A stretch of 54,580 nucleotides of DNA from an uncultured Nitrospira sp. (GTDB lineage Bacteria > Nitrospirota > Nitrospiria > Nitrospirales > Nitrospiraceae). The notes beneath the pieces are model-generated. The model did no database searches. It was not told the DNA's origin and was given only the letters and a program-made list of their open reading frames with translations. A program made the position numbers and the translations under genes. Below, one piece after another: positions 33,164 to 42,286 of this stretch; the first letter of the stretch is position 1, and each line of letters starts with the position of its first letter. Location: contig CABVRR010000004.1 of the NCBI GenBank assembly GCA_902500705.1, forward strand, positions 19,343 to 73,922. Reading direction: 5' to 3'.

Positions 33164-34240
33164 ATGCTGTATCTCTGGCTGTATCCGCTCCATACGGAAT
33201 TCTCGTTTTTGAACGTTTTTCGCTATCAAAGTTTTCGCATCATTTACGCTGCCGTGACGGCGTTTTTGATTGCCTTTGTGCTCGCGCCGTGGGTGATTCG
33301 TAAGCTCCAGGAAATCAAGCTGGGACAACGGATCCGTGACGACGGACCCAAACGGCATCTGGCCAAAAGCGGTACACCTACGATGGGCGGAATTCTCATT
33401 ATCTTCGCCGTGACGCTGTCCACGCTGCTGTGGGCCGACATCTCGCGGCCTCACGTCTGGCTGGTGTTGGCCGCGACCTTGGGATTTTGCGCCATCGGGT
33501 TTGCGGATGATTATCTCAAGTTCATCAAGGCTCGCTCAAAAGGACTGTCGGCCTCGCAAAAGTTCACCGCTCAAATACTGGTCGCGCTGATGGTCGCTCT
33601 GGTCCTGTACGCGTTGCCTGGCTACAACACGAAGCTCAGTGTACCGTTTTTCAAAAATTTCACGCCGGACTTAGGATGGTTTTATGTCGTGTTTGCCGTA
33701 CTGGTGATCGTCGGGAGTTCCAATGCCGTCAACCTCACGGATGGCCTTGATGGACTGGCCGTCGGCCCGGTGATGATTGCCGCGTTGGCGTACACCGTCG
33801 TCGCGTACATCACCGGTCACCGATTAATGTCGGAATATCTCCTGATCCAGCATATCGACGGAGCCGGAGAAATGGCGGTTTTTACGGCGGCCATCTTGGG
33901 TTCGAGTCTTGGCTTCTTGTGGTTTAACACCTATCCGGCCTCGGTCTTTATGGGAGATGTCGGCTCGCTGCCGCTTGGAGCGGCTCTCGGGACGGTTGCG
34001 GTCATCAGCAAACATGAGTTGTTGTTGCTGATGGTGGGCGGTGTCTTCGTGATCGAGGCGGTCTCAGTCATTTTTCAAGTCGCGTCATTCAAGTCTCGAG
34101 GCAAGCGGATTTTTCTCATGGCTCCTATCCATCATCACTTTGAGATGAAAGGCTGGGAAGAGCCGAAAGTCGTCGTGCGGCTGTGGATCATCGCGATTTT
34201 GTTGGCGCTGCTCAGCTTGAGCACGCTCAAGCTGAGGTAA
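33164..34240 (+). CDS. mraY: Phospho-N-acetylmuramoyl-pentapeptide transferase MraY
   Basis: The 358-residue polytopic membrane enzyme makes lipid I from UDP-MurNAc-pentapeptide and undecaprenyl phosphate. Family motifs in order are [22 protein letters not shown] (the Asp pair for metal), [33 protein letters not shown] and the C-terminal [12 protein letters not shown]. About ten helices are visible. It begins at ATG 33164, 15 bases after murF. The murD gene starts 5 bases after its stop, with the ribosome binding site embedded around the stop codon. Confidence 0.97.
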   Translation: MLYLWLYPLHTEFSFLNVFRYQSFRIIYAAVTAFLIAFVLAPWVIRKLQEIKLGQRIRDDGPKRHLAKSGTPTMGGILIIFAVTLSTLLWADISRPHVWLVLAATLGFCAIGFADDYLKFIKARSKGLSASQKFTAQILVALMVALVLYALPGYNTKLSVPFFKNFTPDLGWFYVVFAVLVIVGSSNAVNLTDGLDGLAVGPVMIAALAYTVVAYITGHRLMSEYLLIQHIDGAGEMAVFTAAILGSSLGFLWFNTYPASVFMGDVGSLPLGAALGTVAVISKHELLLLMVGGVFVIEAVSVIFQVASFKSRGKRIFLMAPIHHHFEMKGWEEPKVVVRLWIIAILLALLSLSTLKLR

Positions 34241-34245
34241 AGGGA

Positions 34246-35655
34246 ATGGTGGAGCTGGACACCGCACAATTGGAAGGGACTCGAGTCACAGTCGTCGGAC
34301 TGGCGCGGAGCGGCGTCGCTGCTGCGCGTCTCTTGCAAGAAGCCGGTGCGGTGGTGACGGTGGCGGACCGGAAGGAACGAGGAGAGCTGCTCGGTGTGCT
34401 GGGATCTTTGGATCAGACGGCAACCCGCATTGTGCTGGGCGGCGACTACGAGTCGGCTCTCGACTCAGCTGAGCTTGTCGTCATCAGCCCGGGAGTCCCC
34501 TATCGGTCGGAAGCGCTTGAGCGGGTTCGTCGCCGAGGGGTAAAGGTCATCAGTGAGCTCGATCTCGCATCGCGTTTTCTTTCTGCGCCGATTCTAGCGT
34601 TGACCGGTACCAATGGGAAAAGCACGACCGTCACGTTGATCGGGAAGATGTTGCAAGAAAGCGGAAAACGAGTTTTTGTCGGCGGGAATCTTGGCACGGC
34701 GATCAGCGAAGCCGCGGTCCGATCGCTGCAAGCCGTGAAGGCGAACGGTCCATCTCCGTACGACGCGTTGGTGGTGGAAGTGTCCAGTTTTCAGCTGGAA
34801 ACCGTCGAGCAGTTTCATCCATGGATTGCCGGGATCTTGAATGTGACGGTGGACCATCAGGATCGCTATCCGTCGATCGACGAATACATCGCGGCCAAAA
34901 CCAGAATATTCGAGAACCAAACGGCGTCCGACTACGCCCTCGTCAATTTGGATGATGACAGAGTGGCTCCTCTGCGACGGAATACGAAGGCTCGCGTGCT
35001 GGGTTTTACGAGGACCCAGACGTTGCCGTCCGATCTGGCCGGAGGGACCTATCTCGATCGAGATCGCATCATGACGACGCTAGAAGGTCGGACTGAGGAG
35101 ATCTGCGCACGGGCCGACATGAAGATCATCGGCAATCACAACGTAGAAAATGCAATGGTGGCTGCGACCTACGCGCTCGTGAGCGGGTGCCCTCTCGACG
35201 TGATTCGTCAAGTCCTGAGGGAGTTTCCGGGCTTGGAGCATGCGTTGGAGATCGTGCGGGAACGGCGGGGTGTACGATTCATCAATGACTCCAAAGGAAC
35301 CAATGTGGATGCGACGCTCAAGGCGTTGGAAAGTATCGATCAACCGATATGGCTGATCGCCGGTGGACGCGATAAGGGGGGAGATTTTTCTCGATTGGCC
35401 CCCATGATTCGTCGGAACGTGAAGCGGCTCATTCTGATCGGAGAGGCGGCGCCGGTGATTGCAAAGGCGGTGGAAGGCTATCAGGCGATTGAACGGGCCG
35501 ACACTTTGAAGCAAGCGGTTGAGTCAGCAGCCTCGGGAGCCGGTCGCGGCGAGGTGGTTCTGCTGTCGCCGGCTTGCGCGAGCTTCGACATGTTTGCTGA
35601 TTATCAAGATCGAGGACGGCAGTTTAAAGCGCTCGTGCACTCATTGTCGGCATGA
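34246..35655 (+). CDS. murD: UDP-N-acetylmuramoylalanine-D-glutamate ligase MurD
   Basis: The protein has 469 residues from ATG 34246. The frame is open further upstream inside mraY, but those residues have no similarity to MurD. The N-terminal nucleotide-binding-like loop reads [15 protein letters not shown], the ATP loop is [13 protein letters not shown] near residue 123, and the C-terminal half contains [13 protein letters not shown] and [11 protein letters not shown]. It adds D-glutamate to UDP-MurNAc-alanine. The start follows mraY by 5 bases, and ftsW starts 35 bases after the stop. Length and motifs are normal. Confidence 0.95.
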   Translation: MVELDTAQLEGTRVTVVGLARSGVAAARLLQEAGAVVTVADRKERGELLGVLGSLDQTATRIVLGGDYESALDSAELVVISPGVPYRSEALERVRRRGVKVISELDLASRFLSAPILALTGTNGKSTTVTLIGKMLQESGKRVFVGGNLGTAISEAAVRSLQAVKANGPSPYDALVVEVSSFQLETVEQFHPWIAGILNVTVDHQDRYPSIDEYIAAKTRIFENQTASDYALVNLDDDRVAPLRRNTKARVLGFTRTQTLPSDLAGGTYLDRDRIMTTLEGRTEEICARADMKIIGNHNVENAMVAATYALVSGCPLDVIRQVLREFPGLEHALEIVRERRGVRFINDSKGTNVDATLKALESIDQPIWLIAGGRDKGGDFSRLAPMIRRNVKRLILIGEAAPVIAKAVEGYQAIERADTLKQAVESAASGAGRGEVVLLSPACASFDMFADYQDRGRQFKALVHSLSA

Positions 35656-35690
35656 CGGACCGTACAACAGAGGAGCATTGACACAACACG

Positions 35691-36902
35691 ATGTCACAGC
35701 GATCGGAAGGGGCCTTGGCGTTGCCGTGGCCTACGGGCAACCCGCGCGCACCGAAGCAGGTGGAGCTGGATCATTTCTTATTGATCATCACGGTTGCGCT
35801 TGCGTTCGTCGGCTTGGTGATGGTGTACAGCGCAAGCGCCGTGATGGCGGGAGAAGACAAGGATTTGCGCGACTCCTGGCACTTCCTGAAGCGACAGCTG
35901 GCTTGGCTGACGCTCGGGCTTGTGCTGCTGCATGTGGTGTCTCGAATCGACTATATCTGGTGGAAGCGGTTGGCGCTCCCTCTTCTTGGTCTCATTACGG
36001 TGTTGCTGGTGATGGTGCTGATCCCGTCGATCGGGGTAGAGGTGAAGGGGGCACGACGATGGCTGCACCTTGGACCGATTTCAATTCAACCGGTCGAAAT
36101 GGTGAAGCTGATCGCTGTGATCTATCTCGCAGCCTATCTGACAAAAAAGGAAGGCCGACTTCAGAGCTTCGGCGATGGCCTGATGCCGGCGGTTGCGGTG
36201 ATCGGTCTTCTCAGCTGCTTGGTCTTGATGGAGCGGGATCTCGGGACTGTCGTGGTGATCGGAGTAGTTACCGCGGGTATGTTATTCCTTGGTGGGGCAC
36301 AGGTACTCCACCTCCTCAGACTTGTGCCGGTGGTGTTGGTCGTAGGGATGTTATCGATCTGGTTGTATCCTCATCGATGGCAACGAATCACAGCATTCTT
36401 CTATCCGGAGAAGGATCCGACTGGAGCAGGGTATCAGATCAGACAGTCGTTCTTGGCGTTTGGCAAAGGGGGATTATTCGGAGTCGGTTTAGGCGAGGGT
36501 CGGCAGAAACTGTTCTTTCTCCCGGAAGGGCATACCGATTTTGTCTTGGCGTTGATCGGCGAAGAACTTGGATTGCTCGGGACAGGGCTCATCATTCTGC
36601 TCTTTGCCGTCTTCGCGATTCGTGGATTTCAGATTGCGGCGCGCGCACGGATGCCGTTCGGGCGATATCTGGGCGTCGGGATCACGACGCTCATTGGGAT
36701 CCAGGCGTTGATCAATGCGTGTGTGGCCACAGGACTCTTGCCGACCAAAGGGTTGACCTTGCCGTTTGTGAGTTATGGGGGGTCTTCCTTGGTGATGAGC
36801 CTCGTGGGAGTGGGAATCTTGCTGAATATCTCGCGAGATCGACAGACCGGGCGAGAAGAGGTCGGACAGCGAAGCGGGCGTGGCTTGGTCAGTCGACGAT
36901 GA
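35691..36902 (+). CDS. ftsW: Septal peptidoglycan glycosyltransferase FtsW
   Basis: The 403-residue SEDS-family membrane protein has about ten helices. Signature segments are MVYSASAVMA in the first helix, KGARRWLHLGPISIQP with the following MVKLI, and GYQIRQSFLAFGKGGLFGVGLG. FLPEGHTDFVLALIGEELGL and LPFVSYGGSSL follow. FtsW polymerises lipid II into glycan strands at the septum together with FtsI. An N-terminal cytosolic stretch of about 25 residues precedes the first helix. The gene overlaps murG by 4 bases (ATGA), which suggests translational coupling of the two. Confidence 0.96.
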   Translation: MSQRSEGALALPWPTGNPRAPKQVELDHFLLIITVALAFVGLVMVYSASAVMAGEDKDLRDSWHFLKRQLAWLTLGLVLLHVVSRIDYIWWKRLALPLLGLITVLLVMVLIPSIGVEVKGARRWLHLGPISIQPVEMVKLIAVIYLAAYLTKKEGRLQSFGDGLMPAVAVIGLLSCLVLMERDLGTVVVIGVVTAGMLFLGGAQVLHLLRLVPVVLVVGMLSIWLYPHRWQRITAFFYPEKDPTGAGYQIRQSFLAFGKGGLFGVGLGEGRQKLFFLPEGHTDFVLALIGEELGLLGTGLIILLFAVFAIRGFQIAARARMPFGRYLGVGITTLIGIQALINACVATGLLPTKGLTLPFVSYGGSSLVMSLVGVGILLNISRDRQTGREEVGQRSGRGLVSRR

Positions 36903-38023
36903 CGATTGTGATTGCCGCAGGAGGCACCGGTGGGCATCTGTATCCGGCGGTCGCGCTGGCTCGAGAGTTCCTGCGCCGCGATCCGTCGACGACCATTCTC
37001 TTTGTCGGGACGGTGCGCGGGGTCGAGTCGCGGGTGCTCGCTCATGAGGGGTTTGAGTTGATCATGATCACCGCAAAGCCGATCATGGGGAAGGGACTAT
37101 TGGATGTCGTTCGGGGCGTGCTGTCTGTGCCCGTTGGGATCTGGCAATCTTTGAGAATTCTGAAGCAGCGGCATGCTGATCTTGTGATCGGAGTGGGAGG
37201 CTATACGAGTCCGACGATGCTGGTTGCCGCGGCGTTGAAAAGCATCGCCCGAGTGATTTTGGAGCCGAATGCGTATCCCGGATTGGCCAACAAAGTCGTC
37301 GCTCCTTTTGCGCAGCGGATCTTTTTGGCATTTGAATCGGCCGGGATCTCGTTTGATCGGCGGAAAGTGCGTGTCGTCGGAACGCCGATCCGGCAAGAAT
37401 TCTTCGTGCAATCAAGCGAGAACCGGACGTTGAACAAATCGAATCCTCGGCACCTACTGATTTTCGGCGGGAGCCAAGGGGCCATGGCCATCAACAGTGC
37501 GGTGCTGGACGGATTGTCTTTCTTGCGACAACGACTTCCGGATCTCGCGATCACGCATCAAACCGGGGAGAGTGATGTGGAGCGCGTCCGCGCGGCGTAT
37601 CGAGCGCAGGGGATCCAGGCCTCAGTCGTTCCATTTTTGTATGATATGCCTGCCGTGCTGCGGACGGCCGATCTCGTGATTGCTCGTGCCGGTGCGATGA
37701 CGATTGCTGAGTTGACGGCCTGCGGCAAGGCGGCCATTCTGATTCCTCTTCCGACGGCCATCTATGATCATCAGATGAAGAATGCGCGGGCCATGGAAGC
37801 CGCGGGAGGGGCCATTGTTGTGCCGCAGACGGATCTCACCGGAACCAAACTGGGTGAGATGGTCGACGCCCTCTTCTCGGATCCTCAGCGGTTGGAAGCG
37901 ATGCAGCGTAAAAGTTTGGAGATGAGGCGAATCGATGCCGGTGAAGTGATTGTCGGAGAATGTTACGCGCTCATAGGAGTGACACATGACATCGACCAAT
38001 CTACTCGAGCGACCGGAGGTTAG
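36899..38023 (+). CDS. murG: UDP-N-acetylglucosamine transferase MurG
   Basis: The protein has 374 residues from ATG 36899, which overlaps the ftsW stop. The reading frame continues far upstream through ftsW in a non-native frame, and that part is not coding. MurG motifs are IAAGGTGGHLYPAVALA near the N-terminus, VIGVGGYTSPTMLVAA, FGGSQGAMAIN, the acceptor/donor loop RAGAMTIAEL and PLPTAIYDHQMKNA. It attaches GlcNAc to lipid I, forming lipid II at the inner membrane face. Its end overlaps the murC start by 38 bases, if murC begins at 37986. Confidence 0.96.
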   Translation: MTIVIAAGGTGGHLYPAVALAREFLRRDPSTTILFVGTVRGVESRVLAHEGFELIMITAKPIMGKGLLDVVRGVLSVPVGIWQSLRILKQRHADLVIGVGGYTSPTMLVAAALKSIARVILEPNAYPGLANKVVAPFAQRIFLAFESAGISFDRRKVRVVGTPIRQEFFVQSSENRTLNKSNPRHLLIFGGSQGAMAINSAVLDGLSFLRQRLPDLAITHQTGESDVERVRAAYRAQGIQASVVPFLYDMPAVLRTADLVIARAGAMTIAELTACGKAAILIPLPTAIYDHQMKNARAMEAAGGAIVVPQTDLTGTKLGEMVDALFSDPQRLEAMQRKSLEMRRIDAGEVIVGECYALIGVTHDIDQSTRATGG

Positions 38024-39476
38024 CGTTGGTGGGGAACGAAGGATTCGATCACAGGTCTCAGCAGAACGGCAAAGGCAGGCTCGCATGACACTCTTTAGAA
38101 AAATACAGCAGATTCATCTCGTCGGAATCGGTGGGTCCGGTATGAGCGGCATCGCAGAGGTGTTACTCACGATGGGCTACAAAGTGACCGGTTCAGATCT
38201 GCACGTGTCGGAGACGACGCGACGACTGGAAGAACTCGGCGGGAACGTATTTATCGGCCACCAGGAGTCCAATGTGGGTGAGGCGCAAGTCGTCGTCATT
38301 TCCTCTGCCGTCGCGGCGAGTAATCCTGAAGTTGTCGCGGCGAAGGCCAAGCAGATCCCGGTGATTCCGAGAGCGGAGATGCTGGCCGAGCTGATGCGCC
38401 TGAAGTTTGGGGTAGCCATCGCCGGAGCTCATGGCAAGACGACGACGACATCACTGGTTGCGAACGTCTTGGCGCAAGGCGGCCTCGATCCCACAATGGT
38501 GATCGGAGGCAAGGTCAATGCGTTAGGCAGCCACGCTCGGCTTGGACGTGGTGACTTACTCGTGGCAGAGGCTGACGAAAGTGATGGGTCGTTTCTTCGT
38601 CTCTCTCCCACCATTGTTGCGGTCACCAACCTGGACCGTGAACATCTTGATCACTATGGGTCGATGGAACGCATCAGCGAGAGTTTCCTAGAGTTCATCA
38701 ATAAAATCCCGTTTTATGGGGTAGCGGTTCTGTGTGCCGACGACGATCGTCTGGCCGCACTTTTCCCCCGATTGGTCAAGCGGTATCACACCTATGGGCT
38801 TCACGATCGAGATGGGGCGGCGCCGGACTTTAAGGCGACGGATATCAGCCTTCGACAATGGGGGGCTGAATTTCGGGCACATTTCCGAGGAAAGAGCCTC
38901 GGCCCTTTCCGTCTGGCTGTGCCGGGGATTCACAATGTGTCAAATGCATTGGCTGCCATTGCCATCGGTACGGAGTTGGAGATTCCAGTGGACCTGATCC
39001 GTAAGGGGCTGGCGGCGTTCACGGGAGTCGAACGGCGATTCCATTTGCGGGGGGAAGTCGGAGATATCATGGTTGTCGATGACTATGGCCATCATCCCAC
39101 TGAGGTGAAAGCGACCCTTGCTGCCGCCAGACAGGGATGGGATCGCCGATTGGTCGTTCTGTTTCAGCCGCATCGATACAGTCGAACGCGAGATTGCATC
39201 GGAGAGTTCGCACATGCCTTTGATCACGCCGATCTCCTATTCATGACGGATATTTATGCCGCCGGTGAGCAGCCGATACCGGGTGTGTCCGGGGCCAGCC
39301 TCGCCGAAACGATCAAAGCTGCGGGTCATCCCTCGGTCACGTTTATCGAACAGAAGGAAACATTACCGGATCATGTCTTGCCGCATCTCAGGCCGGGTGA
39401 TCTGGTGCTCACGTTGGGCGCAGGTGATATCTGGAAGGCTGGGACAGGAATTTTGGCGCGGCTTGAGTCGGCTTGA
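37986..39476 (+). CDS. murC: UDP-N-acetylmuramate-L-alanine ligase MurC
   Basis: The 496-residue Mur ligase adds L-alanine to UDP-MurNAc. The N-terminal GIGGSGMSGIAEVLL loop, the ATP loop GAHGKTTTTSL near residue 145, TNLDREHLDHYGSM and the late VVDDYGHHPTEVKA are all in place. ATG 37986 follows TAGGAG and overlaps the 3' end of murG by 38 bases. A second ATG at 38085, just before the conserved GIGGSG domain, would avoid most of the overlap but has a weaker site. The murB gene begins 6 bases after the stop. Confidence 0.95.
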   Translation: MTSTNLLERPEVSVGGERRIRSQVSAERQRQARMTLFRKIQQIHLVGIGGSGMSGIAEVLLTMGYKVTGSDLHVSETTRRLEELGGNVFIGHQESNVGEAQVVVISSAVAASNPEVVAAKAKQIPVIPRAEMLAELMRLKFGVAIAGAHGKTTTTSLVANVLAQGGLDPTMVIGGKVNALGSHARLGRGDLLVAEADESDGSFLRLSPTIVAVTNLDREHLDHYGSMERISESFLEFINKIPFYGVAVLCADDDRLAALFPRLVKRYHTYGLHDRDGAAPDFKATDISLRQWGAEFRAHFRGKSLGPFRLAVPGIHNVSNALAAIAIGTELEIPVDLIRKGLAAFTGVERRFHLRGEVGDIMVVDDYGHHPTEVKATLAAARQGWDRRLVVLFQPHRYSRTRDCIGEFAHAFDHADLLFMTDIYAAGEQPIPGVSGASLAETIKAAGHPSVTFIEQKETLPDHVLPHLRPGDLVLTLGAGDIWKAGTGILARLESA

Positions 39477-39482
39477 TGACTC

Positions 39483-40424
39483 ATGAAGCCTAACGTGACG
39501 AATGGACCGAAAAGAAAATCGATACGAGCTGAACGTGGATTGGCGTCTGCCGTGGCCGGTCTTCGCGGCGTGGTTCGCTTCAACGCGCCGCTCAAAGAAT
39601 ATACGTCGTTCCGTATCGGCGGTCCGGCCGATGTGCTGGTGGAGCCGGCTGATGTGGACGATGTCGTCCGCCTTGTCACGCAGACGCGCACAGAGCGACT
39701 TCCGATTTTTGTATTGGGTGGCACCAATGTCCTCGTGCGGGACAAAGGCATTCGCGGCGTGGTGGTTAGCCTGGAAAAGCTACGAAGAATCAAGGAAGAG
39801 CCAGAATTCGTGTTGTATGCCGAAGCCGGTGTCGGCATGCCGACGCTGATCGGGCATGCCATCCGACGGTCCTTGGCGGGATTGGAGTGGGCGGCAGGTA
39901 TTCCCGGCACCGTCGCAGGCTGTGTCGTGATGAACGCGGGGACGCGACTCGGCGAGATGAAGGATTCCGTGAAAGCCGTTCGAGTGGTGTCGCCGAAAGG
40001 CGCACTGATTGATTGTCCGGCGGAGGCGATTACCTTCGGGTATCGTCGAGCGGCATTGCCTCCTGGGATTGTGGTCGGAGTCTGGCTCCAGTTGAGGCCG
40101 GGTGTGAAAGCAGAGATCGAAAAGGTCGTGAAAGATTATCTCCACTATCGCCGTGAGACGCAGCCACTCACGTTGCCGAGCGCCGGCTGTGTCTTCAAGA
40201 ATCCGCTGAACGATTCGGCAGGGCGAGTCGTTGACGCGGCAGGACTCAAAGGAGCATCGGTCGGTGATGCGCAGGTTTCGACGAAACATGCCAACTTCAT
40301 CGTGAATCAGGGCCATGCTAGTTCCAAGGATGTGCTCTCGCTCATCAAGAAAGTACGCACGCAGGTGGCTCGAACGATTGGGATCACATTGGAGTTGGAG
40401 TTGAAAGTCGTGGGTGAAGCCTAG
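39483..40424 (+). CDS. murB: UDP-N-acetylenolpyruvoylglucosamine reductase MurB
   Basis: The 313-residue FAD enzyme reduces UDP-GlcNAc-enolpyruvate to UDP-MurNAc. FAD-binding and active-site segments are present: YTSFRIGGPADVLV, VLGGTNVLVRD, GLEWAAGIPGTVAGCVVMNAG, a GYRRA loop and AGCVFKNP. In the last motif the residue that serves as the proton donor in E. coli (Ser in AGSxFKNP) is Cys236 here. Such Ser-to-Cys changes occur in some MurB lineages. The gene starts 6 bases after murC and precedes ddl by 21 bases. Confidence 0.95.
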   Translation: MKPNVTNGPKRKSIRAERGLASAVAGLRGVVRFNAPLKEYTSFRIGGPADVLVEPADVDDVVRLVTQTRTERLPIFVLGGTNVLVRDKGIRGVVVSLEKLRRIKEEPEFVLYAEAGVGMPTLIGHAIRRSLAGLEWAAGIPGTVAGCVVMNAGTRLGEMKDSVKAVRVVSPKGALIDCPAEAITFGYRRAALPPGIVVGVWLQLRPGVKAEIEKVVKDYLHYRRETQPLTLPSAGCVFKNPLNDSAGRVVDAAGLKGASVGDAQVSTKHANFIVNQGHASSKDVLSLIKKVRTQVARTIGITLELELKVVGEA

Positions 40425-40445
40425 CGAAAGGGACGCGGTGCAGCG

Positions 40446-41423
40446 ATGGCTCGATTGACCGATATGCGGATCGGCGTCCTCATGGGGGGACGATCTTCCG
40501 AACGAGATATTTCGATGAAGACCGGTCAGGCCGTCCATCAGTCGCTGATTCGTCGAGGCTACGACGCCGTAGCCATCGACGTCACGGATCGTCTGTATGA
40601 CGATTTGAAGGATCTGAAAGTCGCCATGGCGTTTCTCGCGCTGCATGGGCCGGGCGGTGAAGACGGAATGATCCAGGGATTTCTCGAAACCATGGGAATC
40701 CCCTATACCGGGTCCGGTGTCCTCGCGAGTGCGGTGGGCATGCACAAGTCTACGGCAAAGACACTCCTGCTCGCACATGGTATTCCGCTACCTGCCGGCA
40801 CCGTTGTGAGGGAATCCGACAGGCCGTCATTGGCAACAATCCTACGGCAGGTCAAACTAAAACTGCCGATCGTCGTCAAGCCGGTTTCACAGGGCTCCAC
40901 GATCGGAGTGACGATCGTTCGTCGCAGCAACCAATGGAAAGACGCGCTGACCCTTGCGCATCGTTATGATTCAGAGGTGATGGTTGAAAGCTATATCCCA
41001 GGGCATGAAGCAACCGTGTCGCTTCTGGGAACGGCAGCAGACGGTCCCATCGTGCTGCCCGCCATTGAGATCGTGGCGCCCGAAGGGTTTTACGATTTTT
41101 CGGCAAAGTATCAGAAGGGCAAGACCCGATATCTCTGTCCCGCTCCGTTCCCTCCCAAGGTCGTTCGCCACGTCAGTGAGTTGGCAAGGCGAACCTACGA
41201 AGTGTTGGGGTGCGAAGGGGCTGCTCGCGTCGATTTCCGTATCACGCCGAGGGGGCGTCCGTATGTGCTGGAGATCAATACGGCTCCCGGTATGACGGAG
41301 ACGAGTCTTCTCCCCATGGCTGCCACACAAGTGGGAATTACGTACGACGACTTGGTCGAACGGATACTGCAGTCGGCGCTCGATCGTGCGCATCGTGTTG
41401 CTTGGGGCATCCCGAAGGAGTGA
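40446..41423 (+). CDS. ddl: D-alanine-D-alanine ligase
   Basis: The 325-residue ATP-grasp enzyme joins two D-alanines for the MurF substrate. It begins with MRIGVLMGGRSSERDIS, contains LALHGPGGEDGMIQGFLE and the ATP-binding PIVVKPVSQGSTIGV stretch. It ends with the metal-binding ARVDFRI and LEINTAPGMTETSLLP segments. All family motifs are intact. The start ATG 40446 lies 21 bases after murB. The stop overlaps the region of the ftsQ start (TGATG), consistent with coupled translation. Confidence 0.96.
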   Translation: MARLTDMRIGVLMGGRSSERDISMKTGQAVHQSLIRRGYDAVAIDVTDRLYDDLKDLKVAMAFLALHGPGGEDGMIQGFLETMGIPYTGSGVLASAVGMHKSTAKTLLLAHGIPLPAGTVVRESDRPSLATILRQVKLKLPIVVKPVSQGSTIGVTIVRRSNQWKDALTLAHRYDSEVMVESYIPGHEATVSLLGTAADGPIVLPAIEIVAPEGFYDFSAKYQKGKTRYLCPAPFPPKVVRHVSELARRTYEVLGCEGAARVDFRITPRGRPYVLEINTAPGMTETSLLPMAATQVGITYDDLVERILQSALDRAHRVAWGIPKE

Positions 41424-41428
41424 TGCTG

Positions 41429-42286
41429 ATGCGATTCTTGAGCAGAACGCGGCGACCTTCTTCCGTAGAGCCACGAAGAAATCAGTGGAAGGATTCGCAG
41501 GGAGAGAAGGTCACGAAGGAAGCTGGCCGGGCGCAAACAGTCAGACGAAAAACTCTTGTGCGATGGGTCGGTGCAACGATCGGTGCGGCACTTGTGATAG
41601 GGCTGATCATGATGAGCGTGCACTATTCCGGTCCCGCGCTCCGGGCGGTGCTGGAGATCAAGACGGTCACGGTTGAAGGAAGCAAGCACCTCGATAAACA
41701 GCACGTCCTTGATCTGGCACACGTGACGCCTGGCACCGGACTCCATCATATTGCGACGAGCGTCATTGAGGAACAGCTGAAATCACATCCGTGGATCAAA
41801 GAGGCCGAAGTAACTCGGGTTCCGTTTCATGAGTTGCGCATATTCTTAGTCGAACGTATTCCTGCGGCGGTTATCCGTACCGATTCTCAGAACTTTCTGG
41901 CTGATGCCGAGGGGCATGTCCTGAGTAAGCTCGGTCAGACCGATGATGATGCGCTGCCGCTTGTGACGGGTATTGATTCCAAAGGCTTATTGGAGGGAAC
42001 TGAATCGGTGCGGCAGGTCATTGCGTCAGGCATCGAGCTTGCAAAACTGATCGGACATACGTTTGAGGGCCGGTTGCAGGTGAATGCCGAAAATCCGGCA
42101 AATCTCGTTGCACTTGTGCAGGGAGTGCGGTTTCAGTTCGGAGAGCAAGCGGTCGGAGAACAGTGGGAACGGTTCAAACGCGTCAAACCGACATTGAAAA
42201 CACTGAATTTTGACGGTCGCGGCCGCAGAGCGAACGAAGTCGACCTCCGGTACGAGAATCGGATCGTCGTACGGGAAGGGGGGTGA
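41429..42286 (+). CDS. ftsQ: Cell division protein FtsQ
   Basis: From ATG 41429 the protein has 285 residues. The GAAGGAG site at 41414-41420 lies 8 bases upstream. A nearer ATG at 41423, overlapping the ddl stop, leaves too little room. The order is a basic cytosolic tail of about 40 residues, one membrane helix (about 47-67), then a POTRA domain starting IKTVTVEGSKHLDKQHVL. A beta domain with HPWIKEAEVTRVPFHELRI and ERIPAAVIRT completes it. FtsQ recruits FtsB and FtsL to the divisome. Its stop overlaps the ftsA GTG start by 4 bases. Confidence 0.93.
   Translation: MRFLSRTRRPSSVEPRRNQWKDSQGEKVTKEAGRAQTVRRKTLVRWVGATIGAALVIGLIMMSVHYSGPALRAVLEIKTVTVEGSKHLDKQHVLDLAHVTPGTGLHHIATSVIEEQLKSHPWIKEAEVTRVPFHELRIFLVERIPAAVIRTDSQNFLADAEGHVLSKLGQTDDDALPLVTGIDSKGLLEGTESVRQVIASGIELAKLIGHTFEGRLQVNAENPANLVALVQGVRFQFGEQAVGEQWERFKRVKPTLKTLNFDGRGRRANEVDLRYENRIVVREGG

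Noticed and set aside
35519-38023. A very long plus-strand open frame reading through ftsW into murG
   Set aside because: Only the part from 36899 encodes MurG motifs. The upstream part lies out of frame with ftsW and has no family similarity.
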